Shown here: positions 27,204-34,773 of the stretch, piece after piece | Layout of the letters: each line of letters starts with the position of its first letter | How positions within the stretch are numbered: the first letter of the stretch is position 1 | Source of the DNA: Bacillus sp. Marseille-Q3570 | GTDB taxonomy: Bacteria; Bacillota; Bacilli; Bacillales; Fictibacillaceae | Length of the DNA: 64,000 bases | Reading direction: 5' to 3' | Assembly (NCBI RefSeq): GCF_946151055.1 | Contig: NZ_CAMGYZ010000001.1 | Location: 186,001-250,000 of the forward strand | The notes under the pieces: generated by a model | The model's input: the letters and a program-made list of their open reading frames with translations, nothing else | Database searches by the model: none | What the model was told of the DNA's origin: nothing | Program-made: the position numbers and the translations under genes

Positions 27204-27343
27204 AAACTTGGAAAAGCCAAGCTTGGAGGAGGCTGAAACTGAGTTCCTCGAAAAAGCATTTGCTTTTCCTTCATGCAGTGTATCGCTTCCGAAGCCACCA
27301 GCTCTTATACTGAAGAAAATATTTTATACTTGCTTTAAGTGCA
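27204..27343 (+). repeat. Family B repeat
   Basis: Starts ACTTGGAAAAGCCAAGCTTG, contains CGAAAAAGCATTTGCTTTTC and TCGCTTCCGAAGCCACCAGC and ends with a hairpin-like AGAAAATATTTTATACTTG. Directly follows the asparaginase stop. Most similar to the copy at 40550-40690. Confidence 0.75.
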
Positions 27344-27344
27344 G

Positions 27345-27380
27345 AAAGGGACTGAACCAAATTGGTCAGTCCCCCTTTTT
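27345..27380. terminator. Convergent terminator
   Basis: GGGACTGACC and GGTCAGTCCC pair; CCTTTTT follows on the plus strand and CTTT on the minus. It lies between the asparaginase and bdr and overlaps the bdr stop codon. Confidence 0.8.
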
Positions 27381-28367
27381 ATTCCTATTCATTATTTCAT
27401 CTGCAATCAAACCACCATGAAAACGGCCATTTTCGATGAAGATTTCATTAGCGTTATTCCCGGCTGCAATCACACCTGAAATGAAGATACCGTCAACGTT
27501 CGTTTCCATCGTTTCAGGATTGAACAACGGTCTTCCCGTTTTAACTTCGATTTCCACACCCATTTTTGTCAAGAATGAATGGTCAGGATGGTAACCAGTC
27601 ATAGCAAATACAAAGTCATTCGCGATTTCTTTCTGTTCTCCATACACCTCATAAATCAAAGTCTGTTCTTTGATTTCGATTACTTTTGCGTTGAATTCCA
27701 TCTTCACCTTCTCATGGCGGACTAAAGCTTCGAATTCCGGCAAGATCCATGGCTTTATGCTGCTTGAATACTCAGAGCCTCTATATAACACAGTAACTCT
27801 CGCCCCTACTTTTTCCAATTCAAGGGCTGCATCTACTGCTGAGTTTTTTCCTCCGATGACGACTATATCACGATCAAAGTATGGATGTGCTTCTTTAAAA
27901 TAGTGAAATACCTTCTCCAGTTCTTCACCTTGGACACCCATGTAATTTGGATGGTCATAATATCCGGTGGCAATGATAACGTAAGGTGTTTCATATATTT
28001 GTTCTTCATCATTCTGTTTTTTTGAACGGACGACAAAAAAGCCGTCTTCTTGCTTCTCTACAGCTAGAACTTTTTCAAATGCATGAACGATAAGTTTTTT
28101 TCTTTTCACGACTTCACGGTAGTAAGAAAGCGCCTGGTTACGTTTAGGTTTTCTTTGTTCAATGACAAATGGGACATTTCCGATTTCAAGCTTTTCACTC
28201 GTGCTGAAAAACTGTTGATGTGTCGGATAATTATAAATTGAATTGACAATGTTCCCTTTTTCGATAACGATTGGTTTCAGACCTTTTTCCTCTAAAGCAA
28301 TCGCTGCAGAAAGACCGCAGGGACCACCGCCGACAATGATCGCGTCAGCTTGCATGGTTTCTTTCAC
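27366..28367 (-). CDS. bdr: Bacillithiol disulfide reductase Bdr (YpdA)
   Basis: A 333-aa FAD/NADPH-dependent oxidoreductase that reduces bacillithiol disulfide. The FAD-binding IIVGGGPCGLSAAIALE lies at the N-terminus, and the NADPH-binding IVVIGGKNSAVDAALELE near residue 170. There is no CxxC active site, as is typical of YpdA. The C-terminal part contains NVDGIFISGVIAAG. It sits next to gudB exactly as ypdA does in B. subtilis, downstream of it in transcription. Confidence 0.93.
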   Translation of the reverse strand: MKETMQADAIIVGGGPCGLSAAIALEEKGLKPIVIEKGNIVNSIYNYPTHQQFFSTSEKLEIGNVPFVIEQRKPKRNQALSYYREVVKRKKLIVHAFEKVLAVEKQEDGFFVVRSKKQNDEEQIYETPYVIIATGYYDHPNYMGVQGEELEKVFHYFKEAHPYFDRDIVVIGGKNSAVDAALELEKVGARVTVLYRGSEYSSSIKPWILPEFEALVRHEKVKMEFNAKVIEIKEQTLIYEVYGEQKEIANDFVFAMTGYHPDHSFLTKMGVEIEVKTGRPLFNPETMETNVDGIFISGVIAAGNNANEIFIENGRFHGGLIADEIMNRNKKGD

Positions 28368-28439
28368 TCCTAATGGCTACTACATTCTATATTATTCAAC
28401 TTATTTGATCTGTTAAGCAAAAAGATTGTTGTTTTCTCA

Positions 28440-28482
28440 AACAAAAATCCCCATATCATACATAATGATGATAGGGGATTTC
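28440..28482 (-). terminator. Intrinsic terminator of gudB
   Basis: AAATCCCC and GGGGATTT arms with a longer AT-rich inner stem; on the minus strand TTTTTGTTTG follows. Confidence 0.8.
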
Positions 28483-28506
28483 TTCGTTTGTTTCAACCGA
28501 ATTGCT

Positions 28507-29787
28507 TTAGATCCATCCTCTGAAACGAGACGCTTCAGCCATTTTACGTACACCTACCATATAAGCGGCGAGACGCATGTTGACTTTACGGTTTGTTGCT
28601 GTCGTTAAAATATTGTTGAATGCTTTTACCATCACTTGCTCAAGCTTTTCTTCAACTTCTTCTTCAGTCCAGTAGTACCCTTGGTTATTTTGAACCCATT
28701 CAAAATAGGATACCGTTACACCGCCTGCACTTGCAAGTACATCCGGCACGAGCAGGATGTCACGTTCTGTAAGGATGTTTGTCGCTTCAATAGTCGTCGG
28801 ACCATTTGCCGCTTCTACAACAATTGATGCTTTTATGTCGTGTGCATTATGTTTCGTAATCTGGTTCTCAATCGCTGCAGGAACGAGGATATCACAATCC
28901 AATTCGAGTAATTCCTGATTTGTGATTGTATCTTTGAACAATTTCGTCACAGTCCCGAAACTGTCACGACGATCAAGCAGATAATCAATATCCAATCCTT
29001 CAGGATCATGCAATCCGCCATAAGCATCTGATATACCGATCACTTTCGCTCCGGCATCGTACATGAACTTCGCCAGGAAACTTCCCGCATTACCGAATCC
29101 CTGAATGACCACTCTCGCACCTTCAAGGTTGATGCCTTTTTTCTTCGCGGCTTCCCGAATGCAAATTGTAACACCTTTAGCGGTTGCAGATTCGCGCCCG
29201 TGAGAACCACCAAGTACCAAAGGTTTTCCTGTGATGAACCCTGGTGAATCGAATTCACGGATACGGCTGTATTCATCCATCATCCATGCCATGATTTGAG
29301 AGTTCGTGAATACATCTGGCGCTGGTATATCCTTTGTCGGACCAACGATCTGGCTGATTGCACGCACATATCCTCGGCTCAAACGTTCTAATTCGCGGAA
29401 TGACATATCGCGTGGATCACATATGATACCGCCTTTCCCTCCACCATACGGTAAGTCGACAATTCCTGCCTTCAAGCTCATCCAAATAGATAAAGCTTTA
29501 ACTTCCGTTTCAGTTACATTTGGATGGAATCGTACTCCACCTTTTGTCGGTCCGACTGCATCATTGTGCTGGGCACGATATCCAGTGAATATTTTTATAG
29601 AACCATCATCCATCCGGACTGGGATCCGGACTGTCATAAGGCGGACTGGTTCTTTTAGAAGCTCATATACTTCTTCCGGATAACCTAGCTTATCTAATGC
29701 ATCATTAATTACTGTTTGTGTAGATAATAATACATTGTCTTGTCCATTTTTTTCTTGTTCATTATCTGAAGTATTGTTGGCAGACAT
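28507..29787 (-). CDS. gudB: NAD-dependent glutamate dehydrogenase GudB
   Basis: The enzyme converts glutamate to 2-oxoglutarate and ammonia. The protein has 426 residues. The catalytic lysine region [17 protein letters not shown] and the NAD-binding [14 protein letters not shown] are intact, and there is no internal duplication in the active-site region like the one that inactivates gudB in laboratory B. subtilis. The start has GGGAGGT upstream. The location between mecB (ypbH) and ypdA supports gudB over rocG. Confidence 0.95.
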   Translation of the reverse strand: MSANNTSDNEQEKNGQDNVLLSTQTVINDALDKLGYPEEVYELLKEPVRLMTVRIPVRMDDGSIKIFTGYRAQHNDAVGPTKGGVRFHPNVTETEVKALSIWMSLKAGIVDLPYGGGKGGIICDPRDMSFRELERLSRGYVRAISQIVGPTKDIPAPDVFTNSQIMAWMMDEYSRIREFDSPGFITGKPLVLGGSHGRESATAKGVTICIREAAKKKGINLEGARVVIQGFGNAGSFLAKFMYDAGAKVIGISDAYGGLHDPEGLDIDYLLDRRDSFGTVTKLFKDTITNQELLELDCDILVPAAIENQITKHNAHDIKASIVVEAANGPTTIEATNILTERDILLVPDVLASAGGVTVSYFEWVQNNQGYYWTEEEVEEKLEQVMVKAFNNILTTATNRKVNMRLAAYMVGVRKMAEASRFRGWI

Positions 29788-30005
29788 GGTTTACCTCCCG
29801 TGATAATACCAAATAAGTATGATTTCAATTTCTCAATGCATAGTATACACCCTACTTGTCGTATTGAGAAGTGATATCTGCAAGTTTTCCGCTTATATTT
29901 TGTAACCGCTTTCTTCCATATTTTCTGCTTATTTATTATCAATACCCTTAAAGATGAAAATTTAACTCAATTTTCAAGTTAACTTGAAGGAATAGCAAAT
30001 ATATT

Positions 30006-30040
30006 CAAAAGGGCTAGGCACATTTCCTATCGGCCAGCCC
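30006..30040 (-). terminator. Probable terminator of mecB
   Basis: GGGCTGGCCGATAGG and TGTGCCTAGCCC arms pair imperfectly on the minus strand and are followed by TTTTG. Confidence 0.5.
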
Positions 30041-30047
30041 AAAGGTT

Positions 30048-30647
30048 TCATCCATTGTTTTTCAGAAAAAATTCATTGATTTGTTCCATGGCTTTCTCTT
30101 CCATGATCAGCTTTCCATACTCTCTCACTCGCCACTTTGTAATGGTGGAAGGACTTCCGAATTCAGATAAAAGTGCGACGAACATGTCGACATCCAAAAC
30201 GTCATATTCCTCTTCCTCGAACGAAACGAAATAATGTCCGTTATAATAAGTAATTTCCCCACCAGTGATTCCTAATTGGTGCACTCGTGAAGATAGTGCG
30301 ATGATGTCATCGAAATGTTTGAATTCATAAATGACGTCATCACTTATATCCATTGTCACTTGAAGTTCCAGGTATTCATCATCGTAATCATCATCCTCAC
30401 TCGAAGGTTGACCTTTCGTGACAATGACCACCATCCCTTGTGCAGGGAGCGAAAAAACTTCGACGGCTATCGGACCATCTGCTTTAAATCCAAGTTCATC
30501 ATCTGCTTCTAACATCATATCCCTGAACAATTCATGCACTTTTGGTAAGTCTTGCCACATTTCTTCTTTTGAGATGCCGCGCTCATCTAAATCATCCAAT
30601 GTTAAAAACACTTTTATTTTGTTATATGTCAAACGCTCCAGTCGCAT
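30048..30647 (-). CDS. mecB: Adaptor protein MecB (YpbH), ClpC partner
   Basis: A 199-aa MecA-family adaptor that delivers substrates to the ClpCP protease. The N-terminal domain (about 1-80) begins MRLERLTYNKIKVFLT. An acidic linker rich in D and E (about 83-92, SSEDDDYDDEYLE) connects it to the C-terminal ClpC-binding domain with FDDIIALSSRVHQLGI. The position between gudB and ypbG identifies it as the YpbH paralogue (MecB), not MecA. A TCCT-rich ribosome site complement lies just upstream. The 200-base gap to ypbG contains only short repeat remnants. Confidence 0.92.
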   Translation of the reverse strand: MRLERLTYNKIKVFLTLDDLDERGISKEEMWQDLPKVHELFRDMMLEADDELGFKADGPIAVEVFSLPAQGMVVIVTKGQPSSEDDDYDDEYLELQVTMDISDDVIYEFKHFDDIIALSSRVHQLGITGGEITYYNGHYFVSFEEEEYDVLDVDMFVALLSEFGSPSTITKWRVREYGKLIMEEKAMEQINEFFLKNNG

Positions 30648-30853
30648 ATATGGTCCTCCTCAACAGCAATACTCCACCCTTTCTCTACACTATATGATGG
30701 CGATTTACAGAAGGTTCTTCGTGGTCAGGTAGTTCTGAAAAGATCGGTATCCGTGATTAACAAAAATCTTCTTAGCAATGGCTGCGTTCACATAAATTGT
30801 TGCTTTTTTAGTTCTTGGCGATCCGCTAGCCTCTAATTCAGAAAATCACTGTA

Positions 30854-31636
30854 TCATTTAACAAAGTTTTCATTATAAAAAGTGAACACATGTGATTCTG
30901 ATGGTGCACAAAGTCTTAATGGAAGTTTTGTATACCCAAAACCATTGCTTGTGAAAAGTTTTGTATGTGGATATTCTTTAAAGCCTCCTCTTTCTGCTAT
31001 ACCCCATTTGAAAAGGCGAATTTGTCCCCCATGGGTATGTCCGCTTAAAACGAAGCCGATTTTATGCTCGATTTTGACCTTTTCGATGATCGACGGATTA
31101 TGGCTGATGAGGATTTTAAAGTTTGGATTACGATCATCTGTATCGGAAACTGCTAAATCCAGATCATCCCTTTCCACGGTCGGATCATCAACTCCAACAA
31201 GAGTCAATGTATCATCCCCAGATTCAAACCTGGCACATGTATTATCAAGGATCTTCACACCTTTTTCCCTTAAGAGGACATCCAAGTTGCGAAAATCGAC
31301 CTCGTAATCATTATTCCCCCACACGAAATAATTAGGTGCAATCTTTGAAAGCTGGTCCAAATTTTTGGAAACACGCTCGAACGGTACCCCTTTTTCCATC
31401 AAATCTCCACCAATGATTACTATGTCAATCGGCTCTTTTATTTGGTCAAGCAGTCTATCATCAATCACTCGGGTGTGGATATCAGATATAAAAAAAACCT
31501 TTAAGCCATTGAAGCTTTCAGGAAAATTTTCTAAAAAGAGCTCATGCTTTTTTACAACTATTTGATGGGCTTCGTGCCACATATAAAAAAGCAGCAGCAA
31601 ACCAATGCCCATCACTACAAAAAAAGTAATGATCAT
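30854..31636 (-). CDS. ypbG: Membrane-anchored metallophosphoesterase YpbG
   Basis: A 260-aa calcineurin-like phosphoesterase with an N-terminal membrane segment (about 2-20). The metal-binding motifs occur in order: FFISDIHTR, IIGGDLMEKG, VWGNNDYE, ISHNPS and LSGHTHGGQIRL. The substrate is not known; related proteins act on nucleotides or lipid-linked phosphates. Its ATG overlaps the stop of the upstream membrane protein (ATGA), so the two are coupled. Confidence 0.9.
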   Translation of the reverse strand: MIITFFVVMGIGLLLLFYMWHEAHQIVVKKHELFLENFPESFNGLKVFFISDIHTRVIDDRLLDQIKEPIDIVIIGGDLMEKGVPFERVSKNLDQLSKIAPNYFVWGNNDYEVDFRNLDVLLREKGVKILDNTCARFESGDDTLTLVGVDDPTVERDDLDLAVSDTDDRNPNFKILISHNPSIIEKVKIEHKIGFVLSGHTHGGQIRLFKWGIAERGGFKEYPHTKLFTSNGFGYTKLPLRLCAPSESHVFTFYNENFVK

Positions 31637-32028
31637 TCTACACCTTCCTGTCTCCGTTCGTGAACATTAGATTGAGATAACGAAATGATACCATAAATAA
31701 CGGAACAAGGTAAGAATATCAACATAAGAAGCTCATTCATCTGGTAAAGGAGATAGACACTGCATATCACAAGGACAATGTATAGTAGTGGAACAATCAA
31801 TGAACGGAGACCTCGGTTTCTAAAATCGGTGATGACCGTTTTAATGGCAATACCATATGCTATAACACCAATGAGGATCAGAAAGGCTGAATAGACGAAA
31901 TGCATTGGGTTCATAATCAACTCCGCCACCCAGCCCATGAATTGATCATAAGATGAAGTCGGTATGTCATTCACGACGGTATATAAAGAAAAATATCCGA
32001 TAGATAATGCCACTATCCGTTTAAACAC
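31633..32028 (-). CDS. Unknown four-span membrane protein
   Basis: A 131-aa hydrophobic protein with about four predicted membrane segments (roughly 5-18, 40-62, 78-94 and 97-114) and a short polar tail ending RRQEGVE. I do not recognise the family. It overlaps ypbG by four bases, so it is translated with it and may assist it at the membrane. No catalytic residues stand out. B. subtilis does not have an obvious counterpart in this slot. Confidence 0.75.
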   Translation of the reverse strand: MFKRIVALSIGYFSLYTVVNDIPTSSYDQFMGWVAELIMNPMHFVYSAFLILIGVIAYGIAIKTVITDFRNRGLRSLIVPLLYIVLVICSVYLLYQMNELLMLIFLPCSVIYGIISLSQSNVHERRQEGVE

Positions 32029-32076
32029 AAAAATCCCTCCCCTATACCGTATGAAAAGGGAAGGAATTTCATGTTG

Positions 32077-32709
32077 TCAATCTTCCTTGATATCAAGAAT
32101 CCGGAATCCAGATGCCTCGAGCTTTTTTATGAATTTATCAATGTTCTGCTGCTTTTCAACTTTCATGACGATTCTTCTTACAAACTTATCTGATTCGTCA
32201 AAGGTCGCAAGTGAAATGATATTTTCATGGAATTGTTTCGCAATTTCTGCAAGCCGGGCAATACGTCCCTCTGCTTCTGATGATGAAAATGAGATCCTGA
32301 CACCTTTACGGTTCATTCCAAAAGCACTTTGGAATTGTTCGAGTGCATCATATCGTGTAATGATTCCTTTCAATTCCTTAGCCTCGTCTACTACTGCTAA
32401 CAAAGGGCGGTCCTTGACGGACAAAAGGATTTTTTCAAATATTTCTTCTTCATCTATGAAATCATCTTTATGGTCCGCTACATCTCCAGCCAGAGTGGAC
32501 TTGAGGAAATCCTGACGATCTGAACCGGATTCGAAGTATGCCTTATAGATTTTGTTCAATGTGACAATTCCAACATATTGGTTTCCATTGACTACAGGCA
32601 TTCCATCGATTTGATACTGATTCAACTTATGTAGTACATCTTCCAGTGTATCTGAATTTTGAACGACATATGTTTTCGCTTTCGGTATCATGATACTTTT
32701 GACAAACAT
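32077..32709 (-). CDS. CBS-pair protein with C-terminal ACT-like domain
   Basis: A 210-aa protein with two CBS domains (about 5-58, IDGMPVVNGNQYVGIVTLNK; and about 75-128, RPLLAVVDEAKELKGIITR). A C-terminal region (about 138-208) follows with the strand-helix pattern of an ACT domain (GVRISFSSSEAEGRIARLAE). The layout is the same as AcuB. CBS pairs bind adenine nucleotides such as AMP, ATP or c-di-AMP, so it is likely a nucleotide sensor; ligand and target are unknown. The gene appears to be monocistronic. Confidence 0.8.
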   Translation of the reverse strand: MFVKSIMIPKAKTYVVQNSDTLEDVLHKLNQYQIDGMPVVNGNQYVGIVTLNKIYKAYFESGSDRQDFLKSTLAGDVADHKDDFIDEEEIFEKILLSVKDRPLLAVVDEAKELKGIITRYDALEQFQSAFGMNRKGVRISFSSSEAEGRIARLAEIAKQFHENIISLATFDESDKFVRRIVMKVEKQQNIDKFIKKLEASGFRILDIKED

Positions 32710-32876
32710 GATTATCCCCCCTAATAAAATGACTACCTTATTGTTTTCGCTAAGATAATAGGTAATTCCTACTAAGTGTTCAAAATTTTTATTTTTTATC
32801 AGAATATTTCAACAATATAGGTTGAAAAATATGTAAATTTCCATTAAGATTAAACTAATAATTCAATTATTGATTT

Positions 32877-32945
32877 TTGCGGAATCCGCTCCTTTTCCGC
32901 GGGCAAGTGAAAAGCGGAAGCACCCGTCTAGTCACGAAGGTCTCA
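32877..32945. repeat. Fragment of GC-rich repeat
   Basis: GCGGAATCCGCTCCTTTTCC-GCGGG and AAAAGCGGAAGCACCCG look like a short remnant of the same GC-rich Bacillaceae repeats as family C. The rest of 32710-33028 is AT-rich and shows no gene. Confidence 0.5.
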
Positions 32946-33028
32946 AATCAAACTTAGATAGAAATCCTAAGTATTATTAAACAAAGTCAAGTAAAAAAAT
33001 AAAATCTAAAGTTAGGAGAGGACACACC

Positions 33029-33247
33029 ATGACCATATCCAAGTTTACGAATAAATCTCTCGTTCTAGATCAGGATTTGGAATACAGCCAGAAGATCGGA
33101 CTCCCAGTTGAAGTATTTTGTATGAAAGAGTATGAAACAGTAGCTTTTGGCAGGATACAATTGATTACGAAAGATCATGTGCAAATAAATGACCAACTAT
33201 TTTGCAGAAGGGAGAATGCCTTTTTCGGCTGCCCTTGCCCCATGTAG
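33029..33247 (+). CDS. Unknown small protein with C-terminal cysteines
   Basis: A 72-aa protein with the ribosome site GGAGAGG eleven bases before the ATG. I do not recognise it. The core (residues 20-60) alternates short strands, for example LPVEVFCMKEYETVAFGRI and HVQINDQLFCRREN. The tail FFGCPCPM carries a CxC pair, so metal binding or redox chemistry is possible. It stands alone on the plus strand and its stop lies two bases from the stop of ypbF on the other strand. Confidence 0.6.
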   Translation: MTISKFTNKSLVLDQDLEYSQKIGLPVEVFCMKEYETVAFGRIQLITKDHVQINDQLFCRRENAFFGCPCPM

Positions 33248-33249
33248 TA

Positions 33250-33717
33250 TTATTTGTGGTATAAGTTGACATCATGTTCCTGTTTCAGCCAATCAAACAC
33301 CTCATGTCTATGTTTCCATGGAACTGGTTTTTCCCACAGTTCTTCTCCTCGTTCAATGGTTGCTATTCTTAATTCTTCGTACTCGTTTTCAGCCTTGGTA
33401 TGTTTTTTCTTGTAATAGATCATTTGGACAATACTAAAAATTCCAATAATGAAGAGCGTGAGTAGCAGCTTATCCTGCGAAAGGTATCCGATCACATTTC
33501 GATTCATCAGAAACATGGTTCCAAAGGCAGGCAGCTTGTAGAAATAGATGTATATCAAGCTGAAAAAAAGCATGACAAACAAAGATAAAGACCATTTCAA
33601 AACCAATTGCTCAAATCGTTTCTCTTTTGTCCTGCGTTCTATGAGGTTTTTCACTACTTCTAACGTCACTTCAGAAACTGAATACTGTTTGAACTTCCAA
33701 TACTGTAAACCATCCAT
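33250..33717 (-). CDS. ypbF: DUF2663 membrane protein YpbF
   Basis: A 155-aa protein with an amphipathic N-terminal part (about 1-42), two or three membrane segments (about 45-62, 66-80 and 83-102) and a charged C-terminal region ending HDVNLYHK. It fits the DUF2663/YpbF family and lies in the right slot between the ypbG/mecB side and recS. Function unknown. Its ribosome site TAGGAGGGAA is the 3' arm of a perfect 11-bp hairpin (33722-33756), which suggests translational control or readthrough control. Confidence 0.75.
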   Translation of the reverse strand: MDGLQYWKFKQYSVSEVTLEVVKNLIERRTKEKRFEQLVLKWSLSLFVMLFFSLIYIYFYKLPAFGTMFLMNRNVIGYLSQDKLLLTLFIIGIFSIVQMIYYKKKHTKAENEYEELRIATIERGEELWEKPVPWKHRHEVFDWLKQEHDVNLYHK

Positions 33718-33721
33718 TTAG

Positions 33722-33756
33722 ATTCCCTCCTATTCAAAACTATGCTAGGAGGGAAT
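33722..33756 (-). promoter_or_regulatory. Hairpin sequestering the ypbF ribosome binding site
   Basis: ATTCCCTCCTA (33756-33746 on the minus strand) pairs perfectly with TAGGAGGGAAT (33732-33722), which contains the ypbF Shine-Dalgarno. The loop is 13 bases. No T-run follows, so it is not a typical terminator. Confidence 0.65.
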
Positions 33757-33784
33757 TAGGTATACATCCGTCACAATATGTTTT

Positions 33785-34081
33785 TCAATTGACGATATTG
33801 ACGGGATGAATACCATCTTTTTTAATTTCTTGAATTGGCATTTCATAGGTTAAGTAATACACGATAAAAACGATCATACATATAAAGGCTATGGCGATCC
33901 CTCGGGTAATCCATAAGTAGCTTTTTTCTGGTGACTTCGTCTCTTTCGTTTGGCCTTTACTCCGTGAATGTTTTTCGCTTCTTGGAGGAAGGTTCAGAAT
34001 ATCTACCTTTTCCTTATCCATAGCAATCTCATCATTATTGACTTTTTTACGTAAAATCGATGCTTGATCTAGCGGCTCCAC
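33785..34081 (-). CDS. Single-span membrane protein in the ypbE slot
   Basis: A 98-aa protein starting at GTG 34081 behind AAAAGGAGG. It has a long charged cytoplasmic part (about 1-60, rich in K, R, E), one membrane segment (about 63-82, GIAIAFICMIVFIVYYLTYE) and a short outer tail ending HPVNIVN. In B. subtilis ypbE lies here; it has a similar basic cytoplasmic part but continues into a LysM domain. Here the LysM is absent and the stop is clean, so this may be a shortened relative. Low sequence similarity makes the link tentative. Confidence 0.6.
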   Translation of the reverse strand: MEPLDQASILRKKVNNDEIAMDKEKVDILNLPPRSEKHSRSKGQTKETKSPEKSYLWITRGIAIAFICMIVFIVYYLTYEMPIQEIKKDGIHPVNIVN

Positions 34082-34149
34082 GCAGATGCTCCTCCTTTTC
34101 TCAAAGGCTCCGTGCATTAAACTAATTCCACCACAAACATGCTACCCTT

Positions 34150-34773
34150 TCAGAAAGATTCATCGTTCCATTCCTGATTCTTAGAACGTATCGAAAAAAG
34201 GTTGTTCCGGATAATCAGTCCTAATAGGAAATCGATCGCAATATGGATAAAAACAGGGATCAGTAAATTCCCCGTAATAATAAATATACCACCTAACAAG
34301 AAACTGAGCGTTGACGCAAATATCAATAACACTGGTTTGGTGATATAACGGATGTGTAAGAGCGTAAACAACAAACTTGCCGGTACATACCCGATATTCG
34401 TCTGTAAAACGCCACGGAACAACAATTCTTCACAAACTCCAATGACAAGCGTGATCACGAACAAATGGAAATACGTAATGGTCGAAAATATTCTTTCATT
34501 GATTCCACCATCATCGATCAAACGTCGCGGTGCCTTTTTCCATAACATAACGTCCACCAGCACAACAAGGATGATAACTGGAACCGACCAAAGGAAAATA
34601 GTCCTCCATTCCATCCTGAAAAGAACCAACCAATCAGCAAAACCCTGGTTAAAGAAAAAGGACAAGATCACCGTCAATAATAGAAAAATCCCCTGTGTGA
34701 AATACAGATTCAAGTACAGTTCACGCTGGGATAAAGATTGTATAAGTTCTTTCTGATTCAATTGTTTAAACAT
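34150..34773 (-). CDS. ypbD: CPBP-family intramembrane metalloprotease (YpbD)
   Basis: A 207-aa protein with about six membrane segments and the CPBP/Abi signature CEELLFRGVLQ near residue 117, followed by LLFTLLHIRY and a late IAIDFLLGL segment, which supply the glutamates and histidines. These proteases process prenylated or membrane peptides; its substrate is unknown. It overlaps the end of recS by eight bases and lies in the same order as B. subtilis ypbD. Confidence 0.88.
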   Translation of the reverse strand: MFKQLNQKELIQSLSQRELYLNLYFTQGIFLLLTVILSFFFNQGFADWLVLFRMEWRTIFLWSVPVIILVVLVDVMLWKKAPRRLIDDGGINERIFSTITYFHLFVITLVIGVCEELLFRGVLQTNIGYVPASLLFTLLHIRYITKPVLLIFASTLSFLLGGIFIITGNLLIPVFIHIAIDFLLGLIIRNNLFSIRSKNQEWNDESF

